In this document: piece by piece, positions 1-6,363 of the stretch
Layout of the letters: every line of letters begins with the position of its first letter
How positions within the stretch are numbered: position 1 is the first letter of the stretch
From: Gammaproteobacteria bacterium
GTDB taxonomy: Bacteria > Pseudomonadota > Gammaproteobacteria > Steroidobacterales > Steroidobacteraceae
DNA length: 7,521 nt
Direction: 5' to 3'
Assembly: GCA_020846815.1 (NCBI GenBank)
Contig: JADLDF010000403.1
Location: forward strand, 1 to 7,521
Notes under the pieces: model-generated
Told to the model about the DNA's origin: nothing
Seen by the model: the letters and a program-made list of their open reading frames with translations, nothing else
Databases searched by the model: none
Translations under genes and position numbers: made by a program

Positions 1-127
1 ACTTGAAGCCCGGCCGGTCGATCATGATGTCGCCCGGCAGGCGGAACAGGGGCAGCGCCCGCACCTTGGACCAGAACAGGCCGGCCAGCAGCAGCACCAG
101 GCCGGCGACGATCAGCATTCGGTTCAT
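1..127 (-). CDS. DUF2905 family small membrane protein (partial, C-terminus beyond left edge)
   Basis: Read on the minus strand from the ATG at 127-125, this gives 42 residues before the window edge. The N-terminus starts MNRMLIVAGLVLLLAG, forms one hydrophobic membrane segment (about residues 4-19), and continues with the motif LPLFRLPGDIMIDRPGFK. A single membrane helix followed by a P-L-x-R-LPGDI-x-I-RPGF segment is the hallmark of the DUF2905 family. Members are only about 65-75 residues long and have no established function, so slightly over half of the gene is visible. The start at 127 is supported by an AGGA on the minus strand (plus-strand TCCT, 136-139), 8 nt upstream. A second ATG at 118 has no comparable site. 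The gene diverges from the protease at 536 across the hexamer-repeat region. The family call is from memory of the motif, not from a search. Confidence 0.85.
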   Translation of the reverse strand, partial: MNRMLIVAGLVLLLAGLFWSKVRALPLFRLPGDIMIDRPGFK

Positions 128-161
128 CCCGCGGATCCTAGCATCCCGGTCCGGTGTCGAC

Positions 162-357
162 GGCCACGGCCACGGCCACGGCTGCGGTCACGGTCGCGGT
201 CATGGCCACGGCTGCGGTCACGGTCGCGGTCATGGCCAAGACCAAGATCAAGACCATGACGATGGCGCGGTCACGGTCATGGTCATAGCCACGGCCAAGG
301 TCACGGTCGCGGCCATTCCAGGACCGCGGTTACGGCCATGGCCATGGTCATGGCCAC
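162..357. repeat. Degenerate GGYCRY hexanucleotide repeat array
   Basis: From 162 the sequence is a run of hexamers such as GGCCAC, GGTCAC, GGTCAT, GGTCGC and GGCTGC. Phase is held from 162 to about 263, with GACCAA/GATCAA variants at 240-251. The phase then slips: another block covers 269-316 and a third covers 328-357. In the first block the plus strand reads as Gly-His dipeptides with mostly C/T third-position changes. The three blocks lie in three different reading frames, so no single frame codes Gly-His throughout. This argues for a non-coding or decayed repeat rather than a histidine-rich protein. Confidence 0.85.
174..233. repeat. Perfect 30-bp tandem duplication inside the hexamer array
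   Basis: Positions 174-203 and 204-233 are identical. Each copy consists of the five hexamers GGCCAC, GGCTGC, GGTCAC, GGTCGC and GGTCAT in that order, and a further five matching bases follow at 234-238. Exact identity of two adjacent higher-order units within an otherwise degenerate array points to a recent slippage or unequal-exchange event. Confidence 0.95.
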
Positions 358-518
358 TGCCGCAGCCCATGCCCATGGCACGACAACGACTGTGCTGCGC
401 TGCGCCTGCCACGGATCCGGCCCCGGCGGGTGCTGTCGGCAAAATCCTGCCGCCGAATGGCGACAACTGGAGCGGTATGCGCGGCGGGCGCAAGCTGTTC
501 GCATCTATAGTGCAGCCT

Positions 519-523
519 GGAGG
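519..523 (+). promoter_or_regulatory. Ribosome binding site of the metalloprotease
   Basis: GGAGG lies 12 nt before the ATG at 536. The spacing is somewhat long. It selects the 536 start, which opens directly into a signal peptide, over the in-frame upstream ATG at 338, which would translate the repeat array. Confidence 0.55.
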
Positions 524-535
524 TCCGGTAGCACG

Positions 536-2755
536 ATGTTCCGAGTCGTCGTCCTCGCCCTCGTCTGCGGACTGTTGTCCGGCATCGCTGCCGCGGCGCC
601 GCCGACGGGGCTGCGCATCCTGCAGCACGAGGCGATGAAGGTCGTGGGCGCGGATGCCTCGGGACGCCGGCTGAGCTTCGAGGCCTACGGACGACGCTTC
701 GACCTGCGGCTCGAGCGCAACGACCGCATCCGCTTCGTCGACGCGCGCCGCACGCCCGGCATCGAGGCGCTGCGCGGCACGGTCGAGGGTGCGCCCGGCT
801 CCTGGGTGCGGCTGACCCGCACGCCCGCGGGACTCTACGGCCTCATGTCCGACGGCCAGGACCTGTACGCGATCGAGCCCGCGGCCGCGGCCGCGCCGCA
901 GGCGGTCGGGCCGGTCGCGGCGCGCGGCACGGAGCCCGTGGTCTACCGGCTGGCCGATACCTTGATGCCGCCGGGCGAGGCGACCTGCGGCGTCGTGTCG
1001 CTCGCCGAGCTGCCGGCGCAGCGTGCCCGCAGCGCCGAGCAGTCCTTGGCGGAGATCGGCGGCGAGCTGCAGGCTCTGGCGGCGACGCTGCCGGCCCAGC
1101 AGATCGAGGTCGCGGTCGTCGGCGATTTCGAGTTCAGCGGCCTGTCCTTCGCCGGCGGCCTCACGCCCGAGGCGGCGATCGCGGCGCGCATGAACATCGT
1201 CGACGGCATCTACTCGTCGCAGATCGGCGTGAAGATCGTCGTCACCGACGTCACGGTGTTCCGCAGCGAATCCGATCCGTTCACCGCGACGACGGTGCCG
1301 AGCACGCTGCTCAACGAGCTCGGCACCTGGCGGCGCGCCACGCCGTCCCAGACCGCGCGCGGCCTGACGCACCTGCTGACCGGCCGCGATCTCGACGGCT
1401 CGACCGTCGGCATCGCGTTCCTCGGTTCGCTGTGCAGCGCCCGCGCCGGGGCCGGCCTCAGCCAGGGCACGCTGTCGCAGCTGAACTCCGCGCTGGTGAT
1501 CGCGCACGAGATGGGGCACAACTTCGGCGCGCCGCACGACGGCGAAACCGGCTCCGCCTGCGCGACGACGTCCCAGACCTTCCTGATGGCGTCGCGCCTC
1601 AACGGCAACGACCAGTTCTCGCCCTGCAGTCTCGACAGCATCACGCCGGTGGTCGCCGCCGCGAGCTGCATCACGGCGCTGAACGTTCCGGACGCCGATC
1701 TCGACCTGCCCGCCGCGCCGCGGCAGCTGCGCGGTGCCGCTTTCGATTACACGTTCCAGGTGCGCTCGGTCGGCGCCGGCACCGTCGAGGGCATCGTCGC
1801 GACGGTGACGCTGCCGGCCGGCCTCGCACTGAACGCCTCGTCGATCGCCGGCGGTGCGGCCTGCACGGCCGGCGCCGGCGGCACGCTGTCCTGCAGCGTC
1901 GGCTCGCTCGCCGCGCAGGCGTCACGGGCGATCACGCTGAATCTCAGCGGCCAGCAGGCGGGTTCGCCCGTGCTGCGGGTCGCGCTCACATCCAGCAACG
2001 ACGGCATCGACGACAACGACAGCGGCCAGGTCACGCTGACCATCGATCCGTCGGCCGATCTCGCCGTGACGCTGACGGCCGCGCCCGCGAGCATCGTCGC
2101 CGGCGGCAGCTCGCAGCTCACCGTCACCGTGCAGCACCTCGGCGGCGATCCGGTCGGCGATGCGCGGCTCGCGTTCGAGATTCCTGCCGAGGTCGGCGTC
2201 ACCGCGGTCGGCGGCAATGGCCTCGGCTGCACGCAGCAGGGCGCGGCCGTGAGCTGCACCGCGACCGCGCTCGCGGCCGGTGCGTCACAGGCGGTGACCC
2301 TGACGCTGACCTCGGCCTCCGCCGGCAGTCGCAGCCTGCGTGCCACCGTGTCGGCATCGCTCGGTGACCCCGTGTCGGCGAACAATGCCGCGCAGGCCTC
2401 GCTCGAGGCGACCGCCGCGTCTGCGAGCGGCGGCGGCACGTCCGGATCCGGCGGTGCGGCCACGGGTGGAGGTGGAGGCGGGGGCGGTGGCGGGGGCGCG
2501 ACCGATCTCTACGGGCTCGCGCTGCTGGCAGTCTGGCTGGCTTGGACGTGGTACCGCCGAGCCCCGATGCTGCTGTCCCCGATGCCTCGTGCATCCCGAC
2601 CGCGGTCGGCCGGCGATCGAGCCAGTCGATTCGCGCGGACCGCTGACCCCGTGCCGGGACACGATTGCCGGCGATCGTGCAGGACCACGGGTTCCCATGC
2701 GGGCCGTGCGTTCTGGCCGGAGACATCGAGCGAGTCGAATCGCGCAGACTGCTGA
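536..2755 (+). CDS. Secreted reprolysin-like (M12) zinc metalloprotease with DUF11-like domains and GlyGly-CTERM-like anchor
   Basis: A predicted exported endopeptidase of 739 residues. Residues 1-21 (MFRVVVLALVCGLLSGIAAAA) are a signal peptide. Residues 22 to about 190 look like a propeptide with a lone Cys151 that might act as a cysteine switch (inference). The catalytic domain spans about 190-380 and carries the extended zinc motif HEMGHNFGAPHD: His324, His328 and His334 are ligands and Glu325 is the catalytic base. Met351 is a plausible Met-turn. Six cysteines follow or flank the site (300, 342, 364, 378 visible around it). Two DUF11-like beta-sandwich repeats cover about 385-505 and 507-627, the second ending in the typical NNAA. 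A Gly/Ser linker with an unbroken run of glycines (644-654), a hydrophobic helix (about 657-673) and TWYRR make the tripartite C-terminal signal known from GlyGly-CTERM proteins, which rhombosortase processes. Oddly, 65 residues follow the Arg pair, and they are encoded partly by a tandem repeat. Natural substrate unknown. Confidence 0.9.
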   Translation: MFRVVVLALVCGLLSGIAAAAPPTGLRILQHEAMKVVGADASGRRLSFEAYGRRFDLRLERNDRIRFVDARRTPGIEALRGTVEGAPGSWVRLTRTPAGLYGLMSDGQDLYAIEPAAAAAPQAVGPVAARGTEPVVYRLADTLMPPGEATCGVVSLAELPAQRARSAEQSLAEIGGELQALAATLPAQQIEVAVVGDFEFSGLSFAGGLTPEAAIAARMNIVDGIYSSQIGVKIVVTDVTVFRSESDPFTATTVPSTLLNELGTWRRATPSQTARGLTHLLTGRDLDGSTVGIAFLGSLCSARAGAGLSQGTLSQLNSALVIAHEMGHNFGAPHDGETGSACATTSQTFLMASRLNGNDQFSPCSLDSITPVVAAASCITALNVPDADLDLPAAPRQLRGAAFDYTFQVRSVGAGTVEGIVATVTLPAGLALNASSIAGGAACTAGAGGTLSCSVGSLAAQASRAITLNLSGQQAGSPVLRVALTSSNDGIDDNDSGQVTLTIDPSADLAVTLTAAPASIVAGGSSQLTVTVQHLGGDPVGDARLAFEIPAEVGVTAVGGNGLGCTQQGAAVSCTATALAAGASQAVTLTLTSASAGSRSLRATVSASLGDPVSANNAAQASLEATAASASGGGTSGSGGAATGGGGGGGGGGGATDLYGLALLAVWLAWTWYRRAPMLLSPMPRASRPRSAGDRASRFARTADPVPGHDCRRSCRTTGSHAGRAFWPETSSESNRADC
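2467..2499 (+). repeat. Polyglycine-coding low-complexity G-rich tract
   Basis: A purine-rich run of GGN codons encodes the uninterrupted glycines that precede the membrane anchor of the protease. It is the flexible spacer of the GlyGly-CTERM-like signal. G-runs of this kind are prone to slippage and to sequencing error, which matters because the frame continues unusually far downstream. Confidence 0.8.
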
Positions 2756-2812
2756 CCCCGAGTCGGGGCATGATTGCCGGTGATCGAGCAGGGCCACGGA
2801 TTCCCACGCGAG
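2615..2812. repeat. Diverged tandem direct repeat, period 109 bp, two copies
   Basis: Copy 1 starts at about 2615 and copy 2 at about 2724. Matching anchors keep an exact 109-base offset: ATCGAG at 2616 and 2725, GCTGACCCCG at 2642 and 2751, GATTGCCG at 2663 and 2772, TTCCCA/TTCCCAC at 2692 and 2801. Both copies include a TGA followed directly by a small CCCG/CGGG hairpin. Weaker similarity continues past 2812 with a 2-base shift, up to the ribosome binding site of the AsmA gene (TGCG at 2707 and 2818, CCGGAG at 2716 and 2827). Copy 1 lies inside the protease frame. Copy 2 supplies its stop codon and the leader of the next gene. Confidence 0.85.
2756..2768 (+). terminator. Small GC hairpin directly after the protease stop codon
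   Basis: CCCCG (2756-2760), loop AGT, CGGGG (2764-2768) form a perfect 5-bp stem that begins on the base after the TGA at 2753-2755. No T-tract follows, so it is at best a weak or Rho-assisted terminator, or an mRNA 3'-end structure. The other repeat copy has a related 4-bp hairpin at 2648-2658. Confidence 0.3.
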
Positions 2813-2829
2813 GATCCTGCGCCCCGACC

Positions 2830-2834
2830 GGAGG
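2830..2834 (+). promoter_or_regulatory. Ribosome binding site deciding the AsmA start
   Basis: GGAGG is followed by three in-frame ATGs at 2837, 2840 and 2846, with spacings of 2, 5 and 11 nt. The 2-nt spacing is too short, which favours 2840, with 2846 as the alternative. Confidence 0.6.
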
Positions 2835-2839
2835 CCATG

Positions 2840-5095
2840 ATGAGAATGCTGAAGTACGTCGGCCTGGCGGTCGGCGCGCTGGCCGCGTTGCTGCTGTTGC
2901 TGATGCTCGCGGTGGCGCTGTTCTTCGATCCGAACGATTACAAGGACCGGCTGCAGCGCGTCGTCGAGGAGCGGACGGGGCGCGAGCTGCAGCTCGCCGG
3001 GCCCTTGGAGCTCGCCTGGTTCCCCTGGCTCGCCGTGGAGTTCGGTCCGGCGACGCTCGGCAATGCGGCGGGCTTCGGCGAGGCGCCGTTCCTCGAGATC
3101 GGGCGCGCGCGTCTCGGTGTGCGCATCGCTGCCCTGGTGCTGCGGCGGCGCCTCGAGTTCGACACGCTGCGCATCGAGCGGCCGGTGCTGCGGCTCGCCA
3201 TGGCCGCCGACGGCCGCAACAACTGGAGCGATCTCGTCGATCGTCTCACGGCCGAACCCGCGGCTCCCGAAGCCGCACTGGGTGGTCCGCGGCTGACGGT
3301 CGCGTTCTCGGGCCTGCGCGTCACGGGCGGGGCACTCGAGCTCACCGATGCGCGTGATGCCGGTCGCATCGAGCTGAAGGACCTGGACGTCGAGACCGGC
3401 GCGCCGCAGGCCGGCGTGCCGTTCGGCCTGCGGGCCGGCTTCACCTATCGCAGCGATCCGGCAGCGTCGATCGCGACCACGCTCGCGGCGCGCACGACGC
3501 TCGATCCCGAGCGCAGCCGGCTGCGTCTCGACGAGCCGCGTTTCGATCTGCGCCTGCAGGGCGGGGACTGGCCGAGCCCGGGTCTGCCGCTGAGCCTGCG
3601 CAGCGGGCCGATCGAGCTCGACTGGAGCGCGCAGACGCTCGCGATGCCGCAGCTCGTGGTCGAGTCGCTCGGCGCGCGCCTGACCGGGGATCTGACTGGC
3701 CGCCAGATCGTCGACGATCCACGGATCAGCGGGCCGCTGCGTCTCGAGAAGCTGGCGCTGCGCGACTGGCTGATCAAGGCCGGCATCGAGCTGCCAGCGA
3801 CTCGCGATCCCAAAGCGCTCGGCAGCCTGGAGCTCTCCGGTCAGCTGGCGGCGACGCCCAAGGCGTTCGCACTGGAGTCGCTGAAACTTCGCCTCGACGA
3901 TTCCAGCGCGACCGGCCGCCTCGGCATCGACGATCTCGATGCCGAAGTGCTGCCGCTGCGTTTCGAGCTGAGCGTCGACCGGCTCGACCTCGATCGCTAC
4001 CTGCCGCCCGACGGCGCCGCTGCGCCTGCGGCCGGTGCCAGCGGTGGTGCCGGCGGCGCGAGCGGCACCGCCACCCGCACGGGCTCGGGTGCCGGCACCG
4101 CAAGCACGCAGGTGGCTGCCGCAGCTGCGTCGGTGCCAGCAGCGGCCACGACTACGACCGCGGCCACCGCTGCCGCCACGGGCCGTGCCCCCGTCTCGAC
4201 ATCGCCTGCAGCCGAGGAGCCTTTCGAGCTGCCCGTCGAGCTGCTCCGCGGTCTCGATCTGGTCGGCCTGCTCGAGCTCGGTCGCGGCCAGTTCGCCGGC
4301 ATGCCCGTCACTGCGGTGCGGCTGGGCGTGAACGCCCAGCAGGCGAAGCTGCGCCTGTTCCCGCTCGAAGCCGCGCTGCTGGGTGGCCGTTACCGCGGCG
4401 ACCTGCGCGTCGATGCCAGCGGCGGCACGCCGCGACTGCAGTTCGACGAGAGCCTCTCGGGCATCGATCTCGGCCCGCTGCTCGGTGCAATGTTCGACAC
4501 CCGGCGCTTCAGCGGCCGCGGCACCGGCACGATCCGCGGCGAGGCGAGCGGCGCCGACTCCACCGCCTGGCTGCGCAGCGCGACCGGCAACCTGCGCTTC
4601 GAGGTCGCCGACGGCGCAGTCGACGGCGCCGACCTCTGGTATGAGATCCGCCGCGCCCGCGCGCTGCTGCGTCGCGAGTCCCTGCCCGCGCGACCCGCGG
4701 GCCCGCCGCGTACACCCTTCACGCGCCTGCAGGCCAGCGGCCGCCTCGGCGGCGGCGCGCTGCAGAGCGACGACCTCGCGATGGACCTGCAGTACCTGCG
4801 CGTCGCTGGCCGCGGCCGCGTCGATCTCGTCGCCGGCACGCTCGACTGGAACCTCGACACCAAGGTGCTGCGCATCCCGGACGACGACAGCTCGCAGCGC
4901 GAGCTCGTGGACCTTTCGATCCCGGTCCGCGTCACCGGCTCGCTCGACGACCCCAGCATCCGCCCCGATCTCGCCGGCCTCGCCAAGGCACAGCTGCGTC
5001 AGGAGCTCGAGAAGCGGCGGCCCGAGATCGAAGAGAAAAAACAGGAACTCGAGAACAAGCTCCGCAACCGGCTGCAGGATCTCTTCAAGCGCTAG
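2840..5095 (+). CDS. AsmA family protein (inner-membrane anchored, periplasmic)
   Basis: A 751-residue member of the AsmA family. Relatives such as AsmA, YhdP and TamB are inner-membrane anchored periplasmic proteins linked to lipid transport towards the outer membrane and to outer membrane assembly. Residues about 6-28 are the membrane anchor. The classical AsmA N-terminal signature follows: FFDPNDYKDRLQ (29-40), a TGRELQLAGPL stretch (46-56), and a domain up to about 135 ending in the DGRNNWSDL motif (124-132). Middle beta-strand-rich repeats cover about 150-385. An Ala/Gly/Thr-rich low-complexity linker (about 392-459) separates them from the C-terminal AsmA domain (about 460-715, with FSGRGTGTIRGE at 557-568). 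A charged probable coiled coil ends the protein (716-749). The gene lies 84 bases after the protease stop and has its own ribosome binding site within repeat-derived sequence. Co-transcription is possible but not shown. The exact lipid or client cannot be read from sequence. Confidence 0.92.
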   Translation: MRMLKYVGLAVGALAALLLLLMLAVALFFDPNDYKDRLQRVVEERTGRELQLAGPLELAWFPWLAVEFGPATLGNAAGFGEAPFLEIGRARLGVRIAALVLRRRLEFDTLRIERPVLRLAMAADGRNNWSDLVDRLTAEPAAPEAALGGPRLTVAFSGLRVTGGALELTDARDAGRIELKDLDVETGAPQAGVPFGLRAGFTYRSDPAASIATTLAARTTLDPERSRLRLDEPRFDLRLQGGDWPSPGLPLSLRSGPIELDWSAQTLAMPQLVVESLGARLTGDLTGRQIVDDPRISGPLRLEKLALRDWLIKAGIELPATRDPKALGSLELSGQLAATPKAFALESLKLRLDDSSATGRLGIDDLDAEVLPLRFELSVDRLDLDRYLPPDGAAAPAAGASGGAGGASGTATRTGSGAGTASTQVAAAAASVPAAATTTTAATAAATGRAPVSTSPAAEEPFELPVELLRGLDLVGLLELGRGQFAGMPVTAVRLGVNAQQAKLRLFPLEAALLGGRYRGDLRVDASGGTPRLQFDESLSGIDLGPLLGAMFDTRRFSGRGTGTIRGEASGADSTAWLRSATGNLRFEVADGAVDGADLWYEIRRARALLRRESLPARPAGPPRTPFTRLQASGRLGGGALQSDDLAMDLQYLRVAGRGRVDLVAGTLDWNLDTKVLRIPDDDSSQRELVDLSIPVRVTGSLDDPSIRPDLAGLAKAQLRQELEKRRPEIEEKKQELENKLRNRLQDLFKR
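4013..4216 (+). repeat. Low-complexity Ala/Gly/Thr linker in the AsmA gene
   Basis: Codes for about 68 residues composed almost wholly of Ala, Gly, Thr, Ser, Val and Pro, including a run of seven alanine/serine/valine positions and a TTTT stretch. It interrupts the folded AsmA repeats and probably forms a disordered tether in the periplasm. It has no clear nucleotide period. Confidence 0.75.
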
Positions 5096-5144
5096 TCGCC
5101 TGCGGCGAATCTACGCGGATCGAATGTCGCAGCGCAGCCGCGGC

Positions 5145-5165
5145 CTCGACCGATCTTCGGCCGAG
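5145..5165. terminator. Stem-loop between convergent AsmA and methyltransferase genes
   Basis: The left arm CTCGACCGA (5145-5153) pairs with the right arm TCGGCCGAG (5157-5165) with one A-C mismatch and a 3-nt loop. It lies 49 bases after the AsmA stop and 19 bases before the methyltransferase stop, where a shared bidirectional terminator would be expected. Neither side has a clear T-tract. A smaller hairpin, TCGCC-TGC-GGCGA, sits at 5096-5108 right after the AsmA stop. Confidence 0.4.
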
Positions 5166-5184
5166 ACCGTGCTACGCGGAACAG

Positions 5185-6027
5185 TCACTTGGCCGGCTTG
5201 CGGAATCGCAGCGTGAAGCGATCGGAGTAGCCCGCCAGCGAAGGCCGCTGCGAGTCGTAGCGCAGCTCGTCGTCCGGCCGGAAATGCAGGTCGCTGAAGT
5301 CTTCGAACACGAAGCCCGCCGCCTGCACCTCCTTGATGACCAGCACTGGGTCGACGCGGCGCCAGGTTTCGGGCGAGCCCGGGTCCATGTGGCGGCGCGT
5401 GTGGTCCTTGATGCCGTAAACGCCACCGGGCTTCAGCGCGTCGAACACGGCCTTGTTCAGCGTCGCGCGCATCGCCGGCGTCATGTTGTGGTAGTTGCGG
5501 AAGGTCAGGACCATGTCGGCGTCCTTGACGCCGAGGTCGATCGCATCGGCCTGGAACACGCCGTACTGGCCGGAGGGCTTGAGCTCGGCCTTCGCCGGCG
5601 CGACGGTGACCTTGTCGAGCTTCCATTCCTTGAGCCGCGGTGCGAGGCGGTCGCCGCCGATGGCGACGTAGAGCTTGCCCTGATCGGCGAGCACCTGGCC
5701 GAGGATCTTGGTGTACCAGCCGGCGCCGGGCAGCAGCTCGACCACGGTCATGCCGGGTTCGAGGCCGAAAAACTCGAGCGTCTGCACCGGCTTGCGCTCG
5801 CGTGCGTCGCGGGCACGCTCCTCGGGGGTGCGGATGTCGCTGGCGAGTGCCTTTTCGATCGCGAGCGCGGTCGCGCTCTTCGGGGCGGGCTGGCCCATCT
5901 GCGCCTGGGCAGGAGCGGCGGCGATCGGCAGCAGCAGGGCGGCGGTGGCGATCGTCAGTGCCATGCTCAGTGGCATTGCCAGTGCCCATGCCCGTGCCCT
6001 GCGGAACGTGATCGTGTGCGTGCTCAT
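5185..6027 (-). CDS. Exported class I SAM-dependent methyltransferase-fold protein (COG4798-like)
   Basis: Encodes 280 residues. Residues 1-42 form a long signal peptide: Arg-rich n-region (FRRAR, 8-12), a hydrophobic core to about 36, and an AxA cleavage site in APAQA before Gln43. The mature part holds a Rossmann methyltransferase fold. Motif I is VVELLPGAGWYT (95-106), with Glu97 and the Gly-rich loop. An acidic QADAIDL segment lies at 159-165, then DADMVLTFRNYHNM (169-182) and the post-motif LKPGGVYGIKDH (198-209). Predicted exported methyltransferases with ELxPGxGW and RNYHN motifs form a known conserved family (COG4798) without a defined substrate. The start at 6027 is preferred because it opens the signal peptide and has GGGAG on the minus strand (plus CTCCC, 6038-6042) 10 nt upstream. 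The frame is open further, to 6207, but with unstructured sequence. It converges with AsmA and diverges from the oxygenase. A SAM-using enzyme outside the cytoplasm is puzzling, so it may have lost catalysis or bind another ligand. Confidence 0.87.
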   Translation of the reverse strand: MSTHTITFRRARAWALAMPLSMALTIATAALLLPIAAAPAQAQMGQPAPKSATALAIEKALASDIRTPEERARDARERKPVQTLEFFGLEPGMTVVELLPGAGWYTKILGQVLADQGKLYVAIGGDRLAPRLKEWKLDKVTVAPAKAELKPSGQYGVFQADAIDLGVKDADMVLTFRNYHNMTPAMRATLNKAVFDALKPGGVYGIKDHTRRHMDPGSPETWRRVDPVLVIKEVQAAGFVFEDFSDLHFRPDDELRYDSQRPSLAGYSDRFTLRFRKPAK

Positions 6028-6362
6028 TCTGGTTGGACTCCCTGTCGGATCGTGAGAGCGCGGTCGCGCCGTCGGGATTGTCGCCGAAGCGGCCATGGTG
6101 TGCGACTCCGATCCCGAAACCGCTTGGTCACAGAACCAGATACCGACGCGGGAAATCGTGGCGTGCAGACGGCCACCCGGCGTCGTGATGGGCATCGGGC
6201 GGGACATCGCGGAAGCCCTCGCGCGCGGGCGGGCGTGAACCCCGGCGCTTCAGGTGCTCCGGCGCTGCGTTCCGCGGCGCGCGATCCGCGCTTCAGGCTC
6301 CTTGACGGGGCTTGGGCGCGCCGGGCCTTCACGCCGCAGCGCGTGGCCGCTACGCTGCCGCG
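6028..6362. other. Divergent intergenic region between methyltransferase and oxygenase
   Basis: This 335-base region must hold the promoters for both divergent genes. The left end carries the methyltransferase ribosome binding site and the right end the putative leaderless promoter of the oxygenase. A GACAAT on the minus strand (around 6080) is a possible -10 for the methyltransferase, but its -35 is poor. The 10-mer GCGCTTCAGG occurs twice, at 6245 and 6288, 43 bases apart, each followed within two bases by CTCC. I see no RNA gene or small protein gene I can support. Confidence 0.6.
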
Positions 6363-6363
6363 A
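6328..6363 (+). promoter_or_regulatory. Putative promoter giving a leaderless oxygenase transcript
   Basis: TTCACG (6328-6333; 4 of 6 to TTGACA) and TACGCT (6351-6356; 3 of 6 to TATAAT, with the key first T, A and last T) are separated by 17 bases. Six bases then lead to the A of the start ATG at 6363, exactly where a +1 would fall. There is no Shine-Dalgarno sequence upstream of this ATG, which fits leaderless translation. The boxes are weak, so this is a proposal. Confidence 0.4.

Larger units (their letters stand above)
128..535. other. Divergent intergenic region dominated by hexamer repeats
   Basis: This 408-base gap separates the DUF2905 gene (minus) from the protease (plus). About half of it, 162-357, is a low-complexity hexanucleotide array listed separately. 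The remainder, about 358-535, is unique sequence without a gene I can support. Near its right end are a TATAGT that could serve as a -10 box (506-511), with no recognisable -35 about 17 nt upstream, and the ribosome binding site of the protease. Long open frames cross the region on both strands, but they are antisense to DUF2905 or to the protease, and high GC makes stop codons rare. Confidence 0.7.

Noticed and set aside
338..535. Upstream extension of the protease from ATG 338
   Set aside because: The extra 66 residues translate the hexamer array and would bury the signal peptide; the GGAGG before 536 supports the later start.
3..638. A plus-strand open frame with a Gly-His-rich repeat, a candidate metal-binding protein
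   Set aside because: It starts antisense to DUF2905, loses the Gly-His pattern after 263 through a phase slip, and ends inside the protease signal peptide and propeptide in another frame. No ribosome binding site or conserved domain is seen.
248..1537. Long minus-strand open frame of 429 codons
   Set aside because: Antisense to the protease catalytic domain; Arg/Ala/Gly-rich composition is the usual shadow in GC-rich DNA.
2199..2838. Several minus-strand open frames covering the 109-bp repeat
   Set aside because: They share similar peptides in different frames because the repeat period is not a multiple of three. No start signal is seen, and most of the sequence is antisense to the protease end.
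4383..5216. Plus-strand frame of 277 codons overlapping the AsmA end
   Set aside because: Ser/Arg/Ala-rich shadow in another frame of the well-supported AsmA gene.
6245..6297. Direct repeat GCGCTTCAGG, 43 bases apart, as an operator pair
   Set aside because: Only ten matching bases in GC-rich sequence, no dyad symmetry and no helical-turn spacing; chance is a fair explanation.
6302..6307. TTGACG as a -35 box for the oxygenase
   Set aside because: No -10-like hexamer at 16-18 bases downstream; the TTCACG/TACGCT pair fits better.
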